DNA of 64,000 nucleotides from Ruminiclostridium herbifermentans. GTDB taxonomy: Bacteria; Bacillota; Clostridia; Acetivibrionales; DSM-1351. Within the stretch, counting starts at the first letter, position 1, and each line of letters opens with the position of its first letter. This document shows positions 25,980 to 33,993 of this stretch, piece by piece. A model generated the notes under the pieces. It was given only the letters and a program-made list of their open reading frames with translations. It did not search any database and was not told the origin of the DNA. The position numbers and the translations under genes are program-made. Where the stretch lies: assembly GCF_005473905.2 (NCBI RefSeq), contig NZ_CP061336.1:2968501-3032500 (forward strand), given 5' to 3'.

Positions 25980-27335
25980 TTATTTCCCGCCAACAGTAGC
26001 AGTGTAAATTCTCTCAATGAACTGTAACGCTCCTCTATATCCTATGTGGCTTCTGTTTAGCACAACCGTTCCAGATGATGGTGCATTTATCTCCAAAAGA
26101 AGCGCATTCTTTTCTCTTGCCACATCCGACTCCCATGAAGAGCCTAGAATAAGAGGCACGCTTGAACCAAAATCCGCCTCGGCAAGTGACTTTTCAGCTA
26201 GATATCCATCCTCTATAAACTCAACCTCTACAGAAACTCCATCTGAAAGCTGTCTAAATTCATAACGTATTTTCTCTCGAAAGGCTGCAGGGGGATTGTC
26301 TGTAATAATCTGCTTAACTGGAATAAGGCCTATTTGATCTGCAAGAAATTTCGAATATGCAAGCGTATAGGCACTATCACCTACTACAGCAAAGCGAGAA
26401 GGCAAGCCATACCAATATTCTGCAAAGAAATGAGAGAATGAGTCTAGAAAATAATAATAAAGTTCTGATTCTTCCGCAATAAACTTTTCCGCCTTATCAG
26501 AGTTTATTCCTGCATATTCTACTATCTGCCTTATAAATGCAGTTGTTGCTTCTTCTCCGATAGGAATAACGGGAATGTGCAAATACGGCTGATCATACTT
26601 TTCTTCTAAATACTTTGCTATTCCAACGCTAACCCATGGCGATATAACAAGATTAAACTGCGCTTTTGGAATATTTTTCCACTCTTCAACTCCGCCACTC
26701 TGGGGCCCAAAAAGAACATTCACATCAAAACCAATTGCCCTTAAAATTCTAACAATTTCAATATAATCACCACGCCAGTTTGTATTAAAATATGGAGTTT
26801 CAAACCACAAATTAATTAATCCCTCACGTTTTTTGCCCTTGTAGTCTCCTACAAACTGATCAATAATAGCATTAACAACTATTTCATGACCAATAAGATT
26901 AGAGCCCTTGAAGCCTCCTGTGTCTGCATAAACCAAAGGATAACCTGCCTCCTGGTATTTTCTTACCACAGAACCTACATCATCACCTACAAGTTCTCCT
27001 GTACAGCCAGTAGTTACTACAAATAAGTCTCCATCATAAATAGCAAGAGTGGATTTTATTAAGTCATCAAGCTTATTCATTCCACCAAATACAACATCAT
27101 TTTCTCCTACATTTGCACTTGGAACATTTCCACCACCTGTACTTATGGAGCCTTGAAATCCATTTTCAAATCCCAGAAAAAAATACTGCTTATACATACA
27201 GCCTGGCCCGCAATTAGCAATAGGAATACCACCCTTGATTGCCACCACAGAATATGCTCCTCCTATAGCGCAGGCATAATGCGGATGTACTATTGTATTA
27301 CTCTTTTTATGTATTTTTGTTATATTTTCAGCCAT
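25980..27335 (-). CDS. Nitrogenase-like component 1 beta subunit (NflK/MarK-like)
   Basis: 451 residues, nitrogenase component 1 family. The three P-cluster cysteines are present in the NifK pattern: Cys22 (HYACAIGG), Cys46 (NCGPGCMY, with Cys42 nearby) and Cys111 (VTTGCTGELVGDD). The rest follows the three-subdomain fold, with WFETPYFN, LGSSWESDVA and PSSGTVVLNRSHIGYRG toward the end. It is not a canonical NifK: no nif genes surround it, and it lies after a homologous D subunit and O-acetylhomoserine sulfhydrylase. That context points to methylthio-alkane reductase. ATG with AAAGGAG about twelve bases upstream. Confidence 0.85.
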   Translation of the reverse strand: MAENITKIHKKSNTIVHPHYACAIGGAYSVVAIKGGIPIANCGPGCMYKQYFFLGFENGFQGSISTGGGNVPSANVGENDVVFGGMNKLDDLIKSTLAIYDGDLFVVTTGCTGELVGDDVGSVVRKYQEAGYPLVYADTGGFKGSNLIGHEIVVNAIIDQFVGDYKGKKREGLINLWFETPYFNTNWRGDYIEIVRILRAIGFDVNVLFGPQSGGVEEWKNIPKAQFNLVISPWVSVGIAKYLEEKYDQPYLHIPVIPIGEEATTAFIRQIVEYAGINSDKAEKFIAEESELYYYFLDSFSHFFAEYWYGLPSRFAVVGDSAYTLAYSKFLADQIGLIPVKQIITDNPPAAFREKIRYEFRQLSDGVSVEVEFIEDGYLAEKSLAEADFGSSVPLILGSSWESDVAREKNALLLEINAPSSGTVVLNRSHIGYRGALQFIERIYTATVGGK

Positions 27336-27350
27336 AGCTATAATTCTCCT

Positions 27351-28904
27351 TTATTCAAGTTTAACTCTTTCATCAATAATCTCGGGATGCTTTGCCAAAA
27401 GAAATGGATCCTCCTGAGAACACCACCAGTCGTTGTAAGGACTTTTAACATGTCTTAAAAGTACTTCATTAAACTTCTTTCTTGCAAGAATATCCAAAAT
27501 GACCTCACCTGTTCTGATTATTCCATCATAGCCTACAGGAAAATGTTCATCTCCCATTGCCAACGACGGAATACCTAGCTTTGCCGCCTCTGGTGCAAGT
27601 CCCTGATGGCGTATAATTACGAAATCGGTTTTTACGCGCTTAAATAAAGCGTTTAACTGGAATGCCTGTGTCTTGCTCACTGTGAAATACGGTATATCTC
27701 CATACGTGTCAATAAGTTCACGTAAAGTATCTTGATTTTCGTGTCCTCCGTCGTATACGGGGTCATGGTGGAATACAACAGAGCCCTCAACACCAATGCC
27801 AAGTTCACGAAGTACAGAAATCAAGCTGTGTGCATAGGATGAACCAGTCATAACAAAACCGTTTATTCCCTTGAATTTCTCTCTTAATTCACTAATTTTA
27901 GGAAGAATTCTTTCATGCTCACTTTTAATGTATTCTTCGGTTTCAGCCTCTTTACCAACTATCTTTGCAATAGCTCTGAGCCATGCATCCGTTCCAGCAA
28001 TTCCATATGGTTGTGGCGCATCAATCTGAGGCACACCAAAATGCTCCTCAAGTGCTGTTGCCATGTAAGAACCCAGTGTGTGGCAGAAGGTTGCTGTTGC
28101 AACAGCTTCTGATGCTTGTGCTAGTTCATCATAGCTAGCCATATCTATCATATAATTCACTCTGAGTCCGAGTGGTTTCAGAATTTCCGTAAAATAATCA
28201 GTACCCCAAAGAGCAACGATATTAATTAAATCCTTCTGCTTCTTTGGCTTACGCTTTACAATTTGACGAAGTACACCATGCTGTGAAACATCAAAACCAG
28301 TGCTCCAATGCTTTGAACGGAATCCCTCACAGTGTAGCGGAATAACAGTAACTCCTATTTCTTCCTCCATCTCCTCTGCAATACTGTCAATATTCTCTCC
28401 GATAATTGCTGTTGCACATGCCATTGAAATAAAAATGGCCTTTGGATTAAATCGCACTTTAGCGTCGCGAATGGTCTGTCTGAGCTTATCCGATGCACCA
28501 AATACCATATCATTTTCAAGAAGATTTGTACTGTAAATTTGCAAATTCTGTGGTGGTTTATTTCTTCGTCCCAATCCCATATTAAATGCAAGATTAAACC
28601 AAGGATTATCAGCAGAACAGCCTATAGGTGCATGCTGAATGAGCACACAATCAGTAATATTTCCTATCTGACATTCAACAATAGCATTAGCGCACATTGT
28701 TTGCTGATTAAGAGGTGAATTCAGTTCACATAAGCGACAGGTTTTGGGTCTATCACCTTCTCCATGCTTTCTTTGGCTTCTTAATTCATAGTTCGATTCC
28801 CTCCAAAGCTTTGTAGCCGAACCATCCCATGCAGTTATAGTTCCCAATCGCATCTCTCGGTTTTCTACTGCTGTCATATCTAAATTGATTGTCTTTTTTG
28901 CCAT
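27351..28904 (-). CDS. Nitrogenase-like component 1 alpha subunit (NflD/MarD-like)
   Basis: About 518 residues. P-cluster-type cysteines are Cys71, Cys96 (HAPIGCSADN) and Cys163 (SMACATAIIGEN), spaced like NifD 62/88/154. An equivalent of the NifD cofactor ligand Cys275 is at about residue 274 (TFCHTLGSYMATALEEHFG). The C-terminal GDEHFPVGYDG has a His near but not exactly at the NifD His442 position. An extra N-terminal CRLC pair lies at 56-59. The start at 28902-28904 follows AAGGA; the frame is open a further 47 codons but without support. Sits between metY and the K subunit. Likely the catalytic subunit of a methylthio-alkane reductase, by context. Confidence 0.86.
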   Translation of the reverse strand: MAKKTINLDMTAVENREMRLGTITAWDGSATKLWRESNYELRSQRKHGEGDRPKTCRLCELNSPLNQQTMCANAIVECQIGNITDCVLIQHAPIGCSADNPWFNLAFNMGLGRRNKPPQNLQIYSTNLLENDMVFGASDKLRQTIRDAKVRFNPKAIFISMACATAIIGENIDSIAEEMEEEIGVTVIPLHCEGFRSKHWSTGFDVSQHGVLRQIVKRKPKKQKDLINIVALWGTDYFTEILKPLGLRVNYMIDMASYDELAQASEAVATATFCHTLGSYMATALEEHFGVPQIDAPQPYGIAGTDAWLRAIAKIVGKEAETEEYIKSEHERILPKISELREKFKGINGFVMTGSSYAHSLISVLRELGIGVEGSVVFHHDPVYDGGHENQDTLRELIDTYGDIPYFTVSKTQAFQLNALFKRVKTDFVIIRHQGLAPEAAKLGIPSLAMGDEHFPVGYDGIIRTGEVILDILARKKFNEVLLRHVKSPYNDWWCSQEDPFLLAKHPEIIDERVKLE

Positions 28905-29032
28905 ATTCATCATCCTTTCAATGTTATCCGTATATGAAGCTGTTGGATTATCCATGCTATCTCTAAATGGTATTAATGTAATAAATTTACAGTTAACGAA
29001 TAAAAGTGCCACCATTAAAAAAGTGTTGAAAT

Positions 29033-29061
29033 ATCCCCTACACAAAAGCTGCGTTGGGGAT
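29033..29061 (-). repeat. Leader hairpin before the NflD/MarD-like gene
   Basis: ATCCCC (29061-29056) pairs with GGGGAT (29038-29033) across a 17-base loop on the minus strand, in the 234-base gap between metY and the D-subunit gene. Could be an mRNA processing or regulatory structure. Confidence 0.4.
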
Positions 29062-29086
29062 AATAAATAATGGATTATATGTATAT

Positions 29087-29126
29087 AAGCAAATTACTAT
29101 CGGCAAAAGCCAATAGTAATTTGCTT
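29087..29126 (-). terminator. Stem-loop after metY (terminator or attenuator)
   Basis: Near-perfect 18-bp stem AAGCAAATTACTAT-x-GGC / GCC-x-ATAGTAATTTGCTT with TTTT loop, 13 bases past the metY stop. The T tract downstream is weak (TATATAC), so partial read-through into the nitrogenase-like genes is plausible. Confidence 0.65.
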
Positions 29127-29138
29127 AAGGGAGAGATA

Positions 29139-30443
29139 TTACTTTACAGCATCAAATGCATAATTTAGCGCACCTATTAGGTCATCTATACTTTCAATAC
29201 CTACTGAAAGGCGAATGGTGTTTGGTTTAATGCCCTGTTCTAGCAATTCTTCCTCAGAAAGCTGTGAATGAGTTGTGCTTGCTGGATGAATTACAAGCGA
29301 CTTAACATCAGCTACATTTGCAAGCAATGAGAAAATTGCAAGATTATCGATAAATTTCTGCGCAGTCTTGTCGTCACCCTTAATTTCAAAAGTAAATATG
29401 GAACCTCCTCCGTTAGGAAAATATTTTCTATACAACTTATGACTAGGTTCATTTTCCAGCGATGGATGATGAACAGCTTCAACCTGCGGATGCTTATCAA
29501 GATATTCAACAATTTTAAGTGCGTTTTCAACATGCCGTTCCACTCTCAGTGAAAGGGTTTCAAGCCCCTGTAAAAACAAGAATGCATGGAATGGCGAGAG
29601 TGTAGAACCTGTATCACGAAGCAAAATAGCACGAATGTAGGTTACAAATGCTGCAGCGCCTACCGCATCAGCGAAAGAAATACCATGATAGCTTGGGTTG
29701 GCTTCCGATATCCACGGATATTTTCCAGAACCTTTCCAATCAAACTTACCGCTGTCAACAATAACACCACCTATCGCAGTACCATGGCCACCAATAAACT
29801 TAGTAGCTGAATGAACAACAATATCCGCGCCATATTCAATAGGTCTTACCAGATAAGGTGTAGCAAAGGTCGAATCAACCACAAGTGGAATTTTATGCTT
29901 GTGTGCAATCTTCGCAACTTCTTCAATATCAATGATATTAGAATTAGGATTGCCAAGAGTTTCAATAAAAATCGCCTTAGTGTTTTCCTTAATGGCTGCC
30001 TCAAAGGAACCTTCAACCTCTGGATCAACAAATGTAGTAGTAATTCCATTAGTAAGCGGAAGCGTGTTTGCAAGCAGATTATAAGTACCGCCATATATTG
30101 TTTTAGATGAAACGATATGCTCACCGCTGCGTGCCAATGCAGTAAAAGTATAGTTAATGGCAGCTGCACCAGATGCCACTGCTATAGCAGCAACACCACC
30201 TTCAAGAGAAGCAATTCTCTTCTCAAAAATTTCACTAGTTGGATTTGTAAGTCTGCTATAGATGTTTCCCACATCCCTAAGGCCAAAACGATCTGATGCA
30301 TGTTGTGCATTATGAAATACATAAGAAGTTGATGCATAAATTGGAACTGCTCTGGCATCTGTTACTGGGTCTGCCTGCTCTTGTCCTATATGTATCTGCC
30401 TAGTTTCAAAACCCCATGTGGTAGTGTCTTTAATATTTGACAT
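29139..30443 (-). CDS. metY: O-acetylhomoserine sulfhydrylase / aminocarboxypropyltransferase
   Basis: 434-residue PLP enzyme of the Cys/Met metabolism family. It replaces the acetyl group of O-acetyl-homoserine with sulfide (homocysteine) or methanethiol (methionine directly). The PLP lysine is in VHSATKFIGGHG (about residue 208), with the usual SRLTNPT, SSKTIYGGTYNL and SVGIESIDDL blocks. ATG with AGGAGG upstream. It is transcribed from a promoter just after the LysR gene and leads into the nitrogenase-like pair, whose proposed product methanethiol is one of its substrates. Confidence 0.94.
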   Translation of the reverse strand: MSNIKDTTTWGFETRQIHIGQEQADPVTDARAVPIYASTSYVFHNAQHASDRFGLRDVGNIYSRLTNPTSEIFEKRIASLEGGVAAIAVASGAAAINYTFTALARSGEHIVSSKTIYGGTYNLLANTLPLTNGITTTFVDPEVEGSFEAAIKENTKAIFIETLGNPNSNIIDIEEVAKIAHKHKIPLVVDSTFATPYLVRPIEYGADIVVHSATKFIGGHGTAIGGVIVDSGKFDWKGSGKYPWISEANPSYHGISFADAVGAAAFVTYIRAILLRDTGSTLSPFHAFLFLQGLETLSLRVERHVENALKIVEYLDKHPQVEAVHHPSLENEPSHKLYRKYFPNGGGSIFTFEIKGDDKTAQKFIDNLAIFSLLANVADVKSLVIHPASTTHSQLSEEELLEQGIKPNTIRLSVGIESIDDLIGALNYAFDAVK

Positions 30444-30652
30444 TTTTATCCCTCCTAAATTTAAAGATAATTTTTTATTAAAAGTACAGTTAAATAGATT
30501 TTATTAGTTAAGGCATCAGAACTTTATTTCAGAAATTTCTAACATGTATTCAAATACACCTTAGCAGTAGAATACTATGTATAGCTTCATCGAATTTCGT
30601 GGTATCTAGCTGCTTTCGCTACTTTCGTCCCCTCTGCTTATGTTCTGCTTGT

Positions 30653-30691
30653 ATGTATTATGTCATTGAATTATAGAGGTGTCTAATACAT
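30653..30691. promoter_or_regulatory. Inverted repeat, candidate LysR operator in the metY leader
   Basis: ATGTATTA (30653-30660) and TAATACAT (30684-30691), 23 bases apart, with TGTC/GTC extensions on the inner side. Two further ATGTATTCAA copies lie at 30544-30553 and 30725-30734. The repeated motif around one promoter suggests operator sites for the adjacent LysR-type protein. Confidence 0.45.
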
Positions 30692-30705
30692 AAAAATAAT
30701 GTAAT

Positions 30706-30734
30706 GTTATAGGAAGAATTTATTATGTATTCAA
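30706..30734 (-). promoter_or_regulatory. Candidate sigma-A promoter for metY
   Basis: Minus strand TTGAAT (30734-30729), 17-base spacer, TATAAC (30711-30706). The -35 overlaps an ATGTATTCAA motif copy. It gives a leader of about 255 bases before the metY ATG, including a GC-richer block at about 30590-30650 that I cannot match to a known riboswitch. Confidence 0.55.
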
Positions 30735-30744
30735 TCATTTTACA

Positions 30745-31704
30745 CTAATTTCTGATAGTGTTACTGTTTTCTCTCTCAGAATAAGCTGCAAGATACCTTT
30801 TAAGTTCTTCAATATATAGAGTCCCCATTTTACTAAGCATACTATTTTTCTTAACAATATATCCTATTTCCATTACACTGTTAGGATTCAACTCGTCTGC
30901 TTCAAAAGCAACTGCGACGAAATCCGTACCATTCAACTCTTCACAGATAATTCCTGAACACAGTGTATACCCGTTCAGCCCAATCATCAAATTAAGCATA
31001 GTTGCGCGGTCAGAAGCTTTAATAGTTCTTGGATATTCATTGGTACTCAAGATTTCCTCAGCAAAATAAAAGGAACTATTATCCCCCTGTTCAAAACAAA
31101 GGGAAGGATATTCATTAAGCTGTGAAAAACGAATAGTCTTTTCTTTCGCTAGAGGATGACCTTTCCAAAGATACACATATGCCTTACAATCAATCAACTT
31201 ATGGAATTCAAGGTTGCTAGATTTAAGAAGCTTCATGATAATTTTTCGGTTGAAATCACTTAAGTAAAGTATCCCAATCTCGCTTCTAAATGTGCTTACA
31301 TCATTGATGACTTCGCATGTTTTTGATTCTCTAATAGCAAATTCATACTTCGAAGTATCAAAGGCTCTTACCATTTCGACAAATGCCTTTACTGCAAAGG
31401 AATAGTGCTGTGTGGAAACACCAAACTTCTTCTTCAGGTTTGCATGCTTCCCGTATTTTTCTAAAAGCAAATCATATTGACTATATACTTGACGGGCATA
31501 AAGCATAAATTCCATGCCATCATTTGTCAGAGTTACACCTTTTCCGGTTCGGTTGAAAATAGTAATACCTATTTCCTTCTCTAGTTCCTTTATTGCACTT
31601 GTCAAAGACGGCTGAGTAACGAATAACGCATCCGCAGCTTTATTCAGTGAGCCTGTTTCTGAAATAGTTATAATATAATGCAGTTGCTGTAATGTCATTT
31701 TCAT
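30745..31704 (-). CDS. LysR-family regulator (CysL/CmbR-like by context)
   Basis: 319-residue LysR-type transcription factor: N-terminal winged HTH (LQQLHYIITISETGSLNKAA, QPSLTSAIKELEKEIG) and a C-terminal periplasmic-binding-protein-like effector domain (about 95-300). ATG with GGGGTG upstream. Located directly upstream of metY and the nitrogenase-like pair on the same strand. LysR proteins of this kind (CysL, CmbR, MetR) control sulfur assimilation using O-acetylserine or homocysteine-type effectors, so it is the likely regulator of the cluster. Specific effector unknown. Confidence 0.9.
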   Translation of the reverse strand: MKMTLQQLHYIITISETGSLNKAADALFVTQPSLTSAIKELEKEIGITIFNRTGKGVTLTNDGMEFMLYARQVYSQYDLLLEKYGKHANLKKKFGVSTQHYSFAVKAFVEMVRAFDTSKYEFAIRESKTCEVINDVSTFRSEIGILYLSDFNRKIIMKLLKSSNLEFHKLIDCKAYVYLWKGHPLAKEKTIRFSQLNEYPSLCFEQGDNSSFYFAEEILSTNEYPRTIKASDRATMLNLMIGLNGYTLCSGIICEELNGTDFVAVAFEADELNPNSVMEIGYIVKKNSMLSKMGTLYIEELKRYLAAYSERENSNTIRN

Positions 31705-32215
31705 TTCACCCCATCATATCTTTCTATATAATTGCACTCTTCATTTACATGGAATGCCAAAAAAAGAGCCACAACAGATGCACTCAACACTTCCCTTAAT
31801 CAATTTTTATTTTCACATTTATTAAACTTGGTAAAATAGCAATCAGTAATAAATTACACAGCATCTTATCCTGCAGCAAAATAACTCAAGAAAAATTTAT
31901 ATTATATAGTTTTCCTATGGATTTTATAGGTTTTATTATGCAATAATAACTAAATCATGTCAATACATTTTTTAGTACTAATTGAATTTTTTATTAATAA
32001 GATAAATTAATTACACAGGATTTTATGCACTCTATAACATATTAGCTTTGTTTTCACTTAATTTACTTGATATGCTTTTCAGCATCAAGAACTCATAATT
32101 TCAGGCATAGGATTCTACATAGCTTATGCCCAAATGTAGAACCAATTACCTATTGAAGTACTCATTGTCAAGTAAATAAAGGTACTTCAAAGCCATAGGC
32201 CCATTAAAAATTAAT
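31705..32215. other. AT-rich region upstream of the LysR gene
   Basis: About 510 bases between the LysR start and the 109-bp repeat array. An imperfect hairpin GGCATA...TATGCC occurs at about 32104-32130. No gene seen. Confidence 0.45.
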
Positions 32216-32790
32216 GTTTACATTTCTAGCCCAACTATTGACATTGAACCGCCTAAACGACTATGCCGTAATTATTTCTCATGACCTATCAAAAAGCACA
32301 CTATTAACTCTTTATCAAAATTCTGTTTACATTTCCAGCCTAACTATTGACATTGAACCGCCTAAACGACTATGCCGTAATTATTTCTCATGACCTATCA
32401 AAAAGCACACTATTAACTCTTTATTAAAATTCTGTTTACAGTTCTACCACAACTATTGGCATTGAACCGCCTAAACGACTATGCCGTAATTATTTCTCAT
32501 GACCTATCAAAAAGCACACTATTAACTCTTTATCAAAATTCTGTTTACATTTCTAGCCCAACTATTGACATTGAACCGCCTAAACGACTATGCCGTAATT
32601 ATTTCTCATGACCTATCAAAAAGCACACTATTAACTCTTTATCAAAATTCTGTTTACATTTCTAGCCCAACTATTGACATTGAACCACTTAAGCCAATAT
32701 GCCACAACCACATCACTTGACGTATCAAAAGGCATACTATTAGTTCGTTATCAAAAATTCTGTTTACAGTTCTACCACAACTCTTGGCAA
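32216..32790. repeat. Tandem array of 109-bp direct repeats
   Basis: Units begin with GTTTACA at 32216, 32325, 32434, 32543, 32652 and 32762: spacing exactly 109, 109, 109, 109 and 110. Units 1-4 are nearly identical over their whole length (marker CCGCCTAAACGACTATGCCG). Unit 5 diverges in its centre and unit 6 is cut after about 25 bases. Two variants of the unit start exist (CATTTCTAGCCC and CAGTTCTACCAC). The period is not a multiple of three and no frame is open through it, so it is non-coding. Not a CRISPR: there are no unique spacers. Confidence 0.95.
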
Positions 32791-32794
32791 AGAA

Positions 32795-32842
32795 CAAAAA
32801 AGAAGCTACCCAAATAGAAAACAATTCTATTTAGATAACTTC
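32795..32842 (-). terminator. Terminator of the phospholipase C-like gene
   Basis: 16-bp stem (32842-32827 with 32817-32802) with a few G-U pairs, followed on the minus strand by TTTTTTG. It lies 22 bases beyond the stop at 32865. Confidence 0.85.
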
Positions 32843-32864
32843 CCATATTAATATCTCATTATTT

Positions 32865-33599
32865 TTAATTACTGCTTTGACTGTAGATCCTATTTTTATT
32901 AACCTTTGCATCCTTATAAAACAACATGAATAAACCAGCTGTAGTTCTCTGAGCTAAAGGAATAGTGTATTTACTTAGCGCTGAAAACCTCTCGTTTTCG
33001 TCTTCAATACGACTCAAAATTTTGTTTACCTTAATAGCACATACTGAATTATTAGTTATAAAGGCCTCAACACTACCTAAGTAGCATCCCTTATCAGACA
33101 CAAGGTAATCAGGAGTGTCATAAAAAGTGTCTCTTACAAACTTTTCAAACTTATGATGCTCTTTTAGAAGTTTAATGTTAGCATGCTGAGGTACAGTCAT
33201 ATCTTGTACTAAATGAGCTGCTGCTCCCAAAAAAAACATTGACTTTTTGATATCACGAGAATTCCAAAAGCTAATAGCAAAAGCATAATAATTTTTAGCA
33301 AGCATAAGTGCATTTGTATTTCCATAAAGTCCACGATCTTTAACTGGATTATAGAAATGCCCAGAACTTTTAAAATCCTGATCCGCCCAAACAACTCCTA
33401 AATTCAAATCAGTAATATAATCTAAAAAAAATTCATACTGTTCTGTCTTTTTATCATTCTTTAGTATCAATAACGCCTGTATATTTATTGCCTTGTGTAC
33501 GAAACACTCAGTTGTCATAACTGCTTTTTTTATGGGATTAATAGCTTTCATCGTATATTTAAAAAGCTTCCCATAAGAATATTCAACAATTTTTGGCAT
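32865..33599 (-). CDS. Zinc-dependent phospholipase C family protein without signal peptide
   Basis: About 244 residues with the zinc-dependent phospholipase C/P1-nuclease-like helical fold. The metal ligands of Bacillus PC-PLC are recognisable: His in CFVHKAINIQ, Asp in VVWADQDF, His in SGHFYNP, the His/Asp/His set in AAHLVQDMTVPQHAN, and His/Glu in HHKFEKFVRD. The N-terminal Trp that coordinates zinc after signal cleavage in secreted enzymes is absent, and the N-terminus (MPKIVEYSYGKLFKYTMKA) is not a signal peptide. A cytoplasmic or mother-cell role is possible. The ATG at 33597-33599 follows GAGGGG. Confidence 0.82.
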   Translation of the reverse strand: MPKIVEYSYGKLFKYTMKAINPIKKAVMTTECFVHKAINIQALLILKNDKKTEQYEFFLDYITDLNLGVVWADQDFKSSGHFYNPVKDRGLYGNTNALMLAKNYYAFAISFWNSRDIKKSMFFLGAAAHLVQDMTVPQHANIKLLKEHHKFEKFVRDTFYDTPDYLVSDKGCYLGSVEAFITNNSVCAIKVNKILSRIEDENERFSALSKYTIPLAQRTTAGLFMLFYKDAKVNKNRIYSQSSN

Positions 33600-33993
33600 T
33601 ATTAGCCCCTCTCTAGTCAACACTCGAAGTAGGTTTTATCTTTTATATTATACATCTATTTATTCTCTAAAAGAATAGATATATAAAAATTTTATTAAAA
33701 TTTAATAAAGTTTATTTTTCCAATTTAATGCATTTTGCTAATTATTTTTAATCTTGATGTACCCTAGTACTTCCATACAAGCTTACTTAAATTAGGTTGC
33801 TAAAATATATTTAAATAAACTAATTTGGCTAAATTGGGTACAATTTAACCTTCTATATTATAAGTATGAACACCTAAATTATACGTTGCAAAAAATCAGC
33901 TGTATTGTTTACATTGTCTGTAAATAAACAATTACAAAAGTTAAACTATCTTGAAATTTATTTGTGGTATTAAAAATGAATTTATTTGTTGTT
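33600..33993. other. Intergenic region upstream of the phospholipase C-like gene
   Basis: About 390 AT-rich bases; no gene or convincing promoter seen. Confidence 0.45.

Noticed and set aside
25980-28904. Canonical molybdenum nitrogenase nifDK
   Set aside because: No nifH, nifE/N/B or other nif genes are present, the cofactor His region is altered, and the neighbours are methionine synthesis genes.
28300-30169. Several plus- and minus-strand frames inside metY and the nitrogenase-like D gene
   Set aside because: They are shadows of the real coding frames, with no start signals and non-protein-like composition.
30444-30744. SAM or T-box riboswitch upstream of metY
   Set aside because: None of the conserved S-box or T-box blocks can be found in the leader.
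32216-32790. CRISPR array
   Set aside because: The repeats are 109 bp, contiguous and nearly identical throughout; there are no unique spacers and no cas genes.
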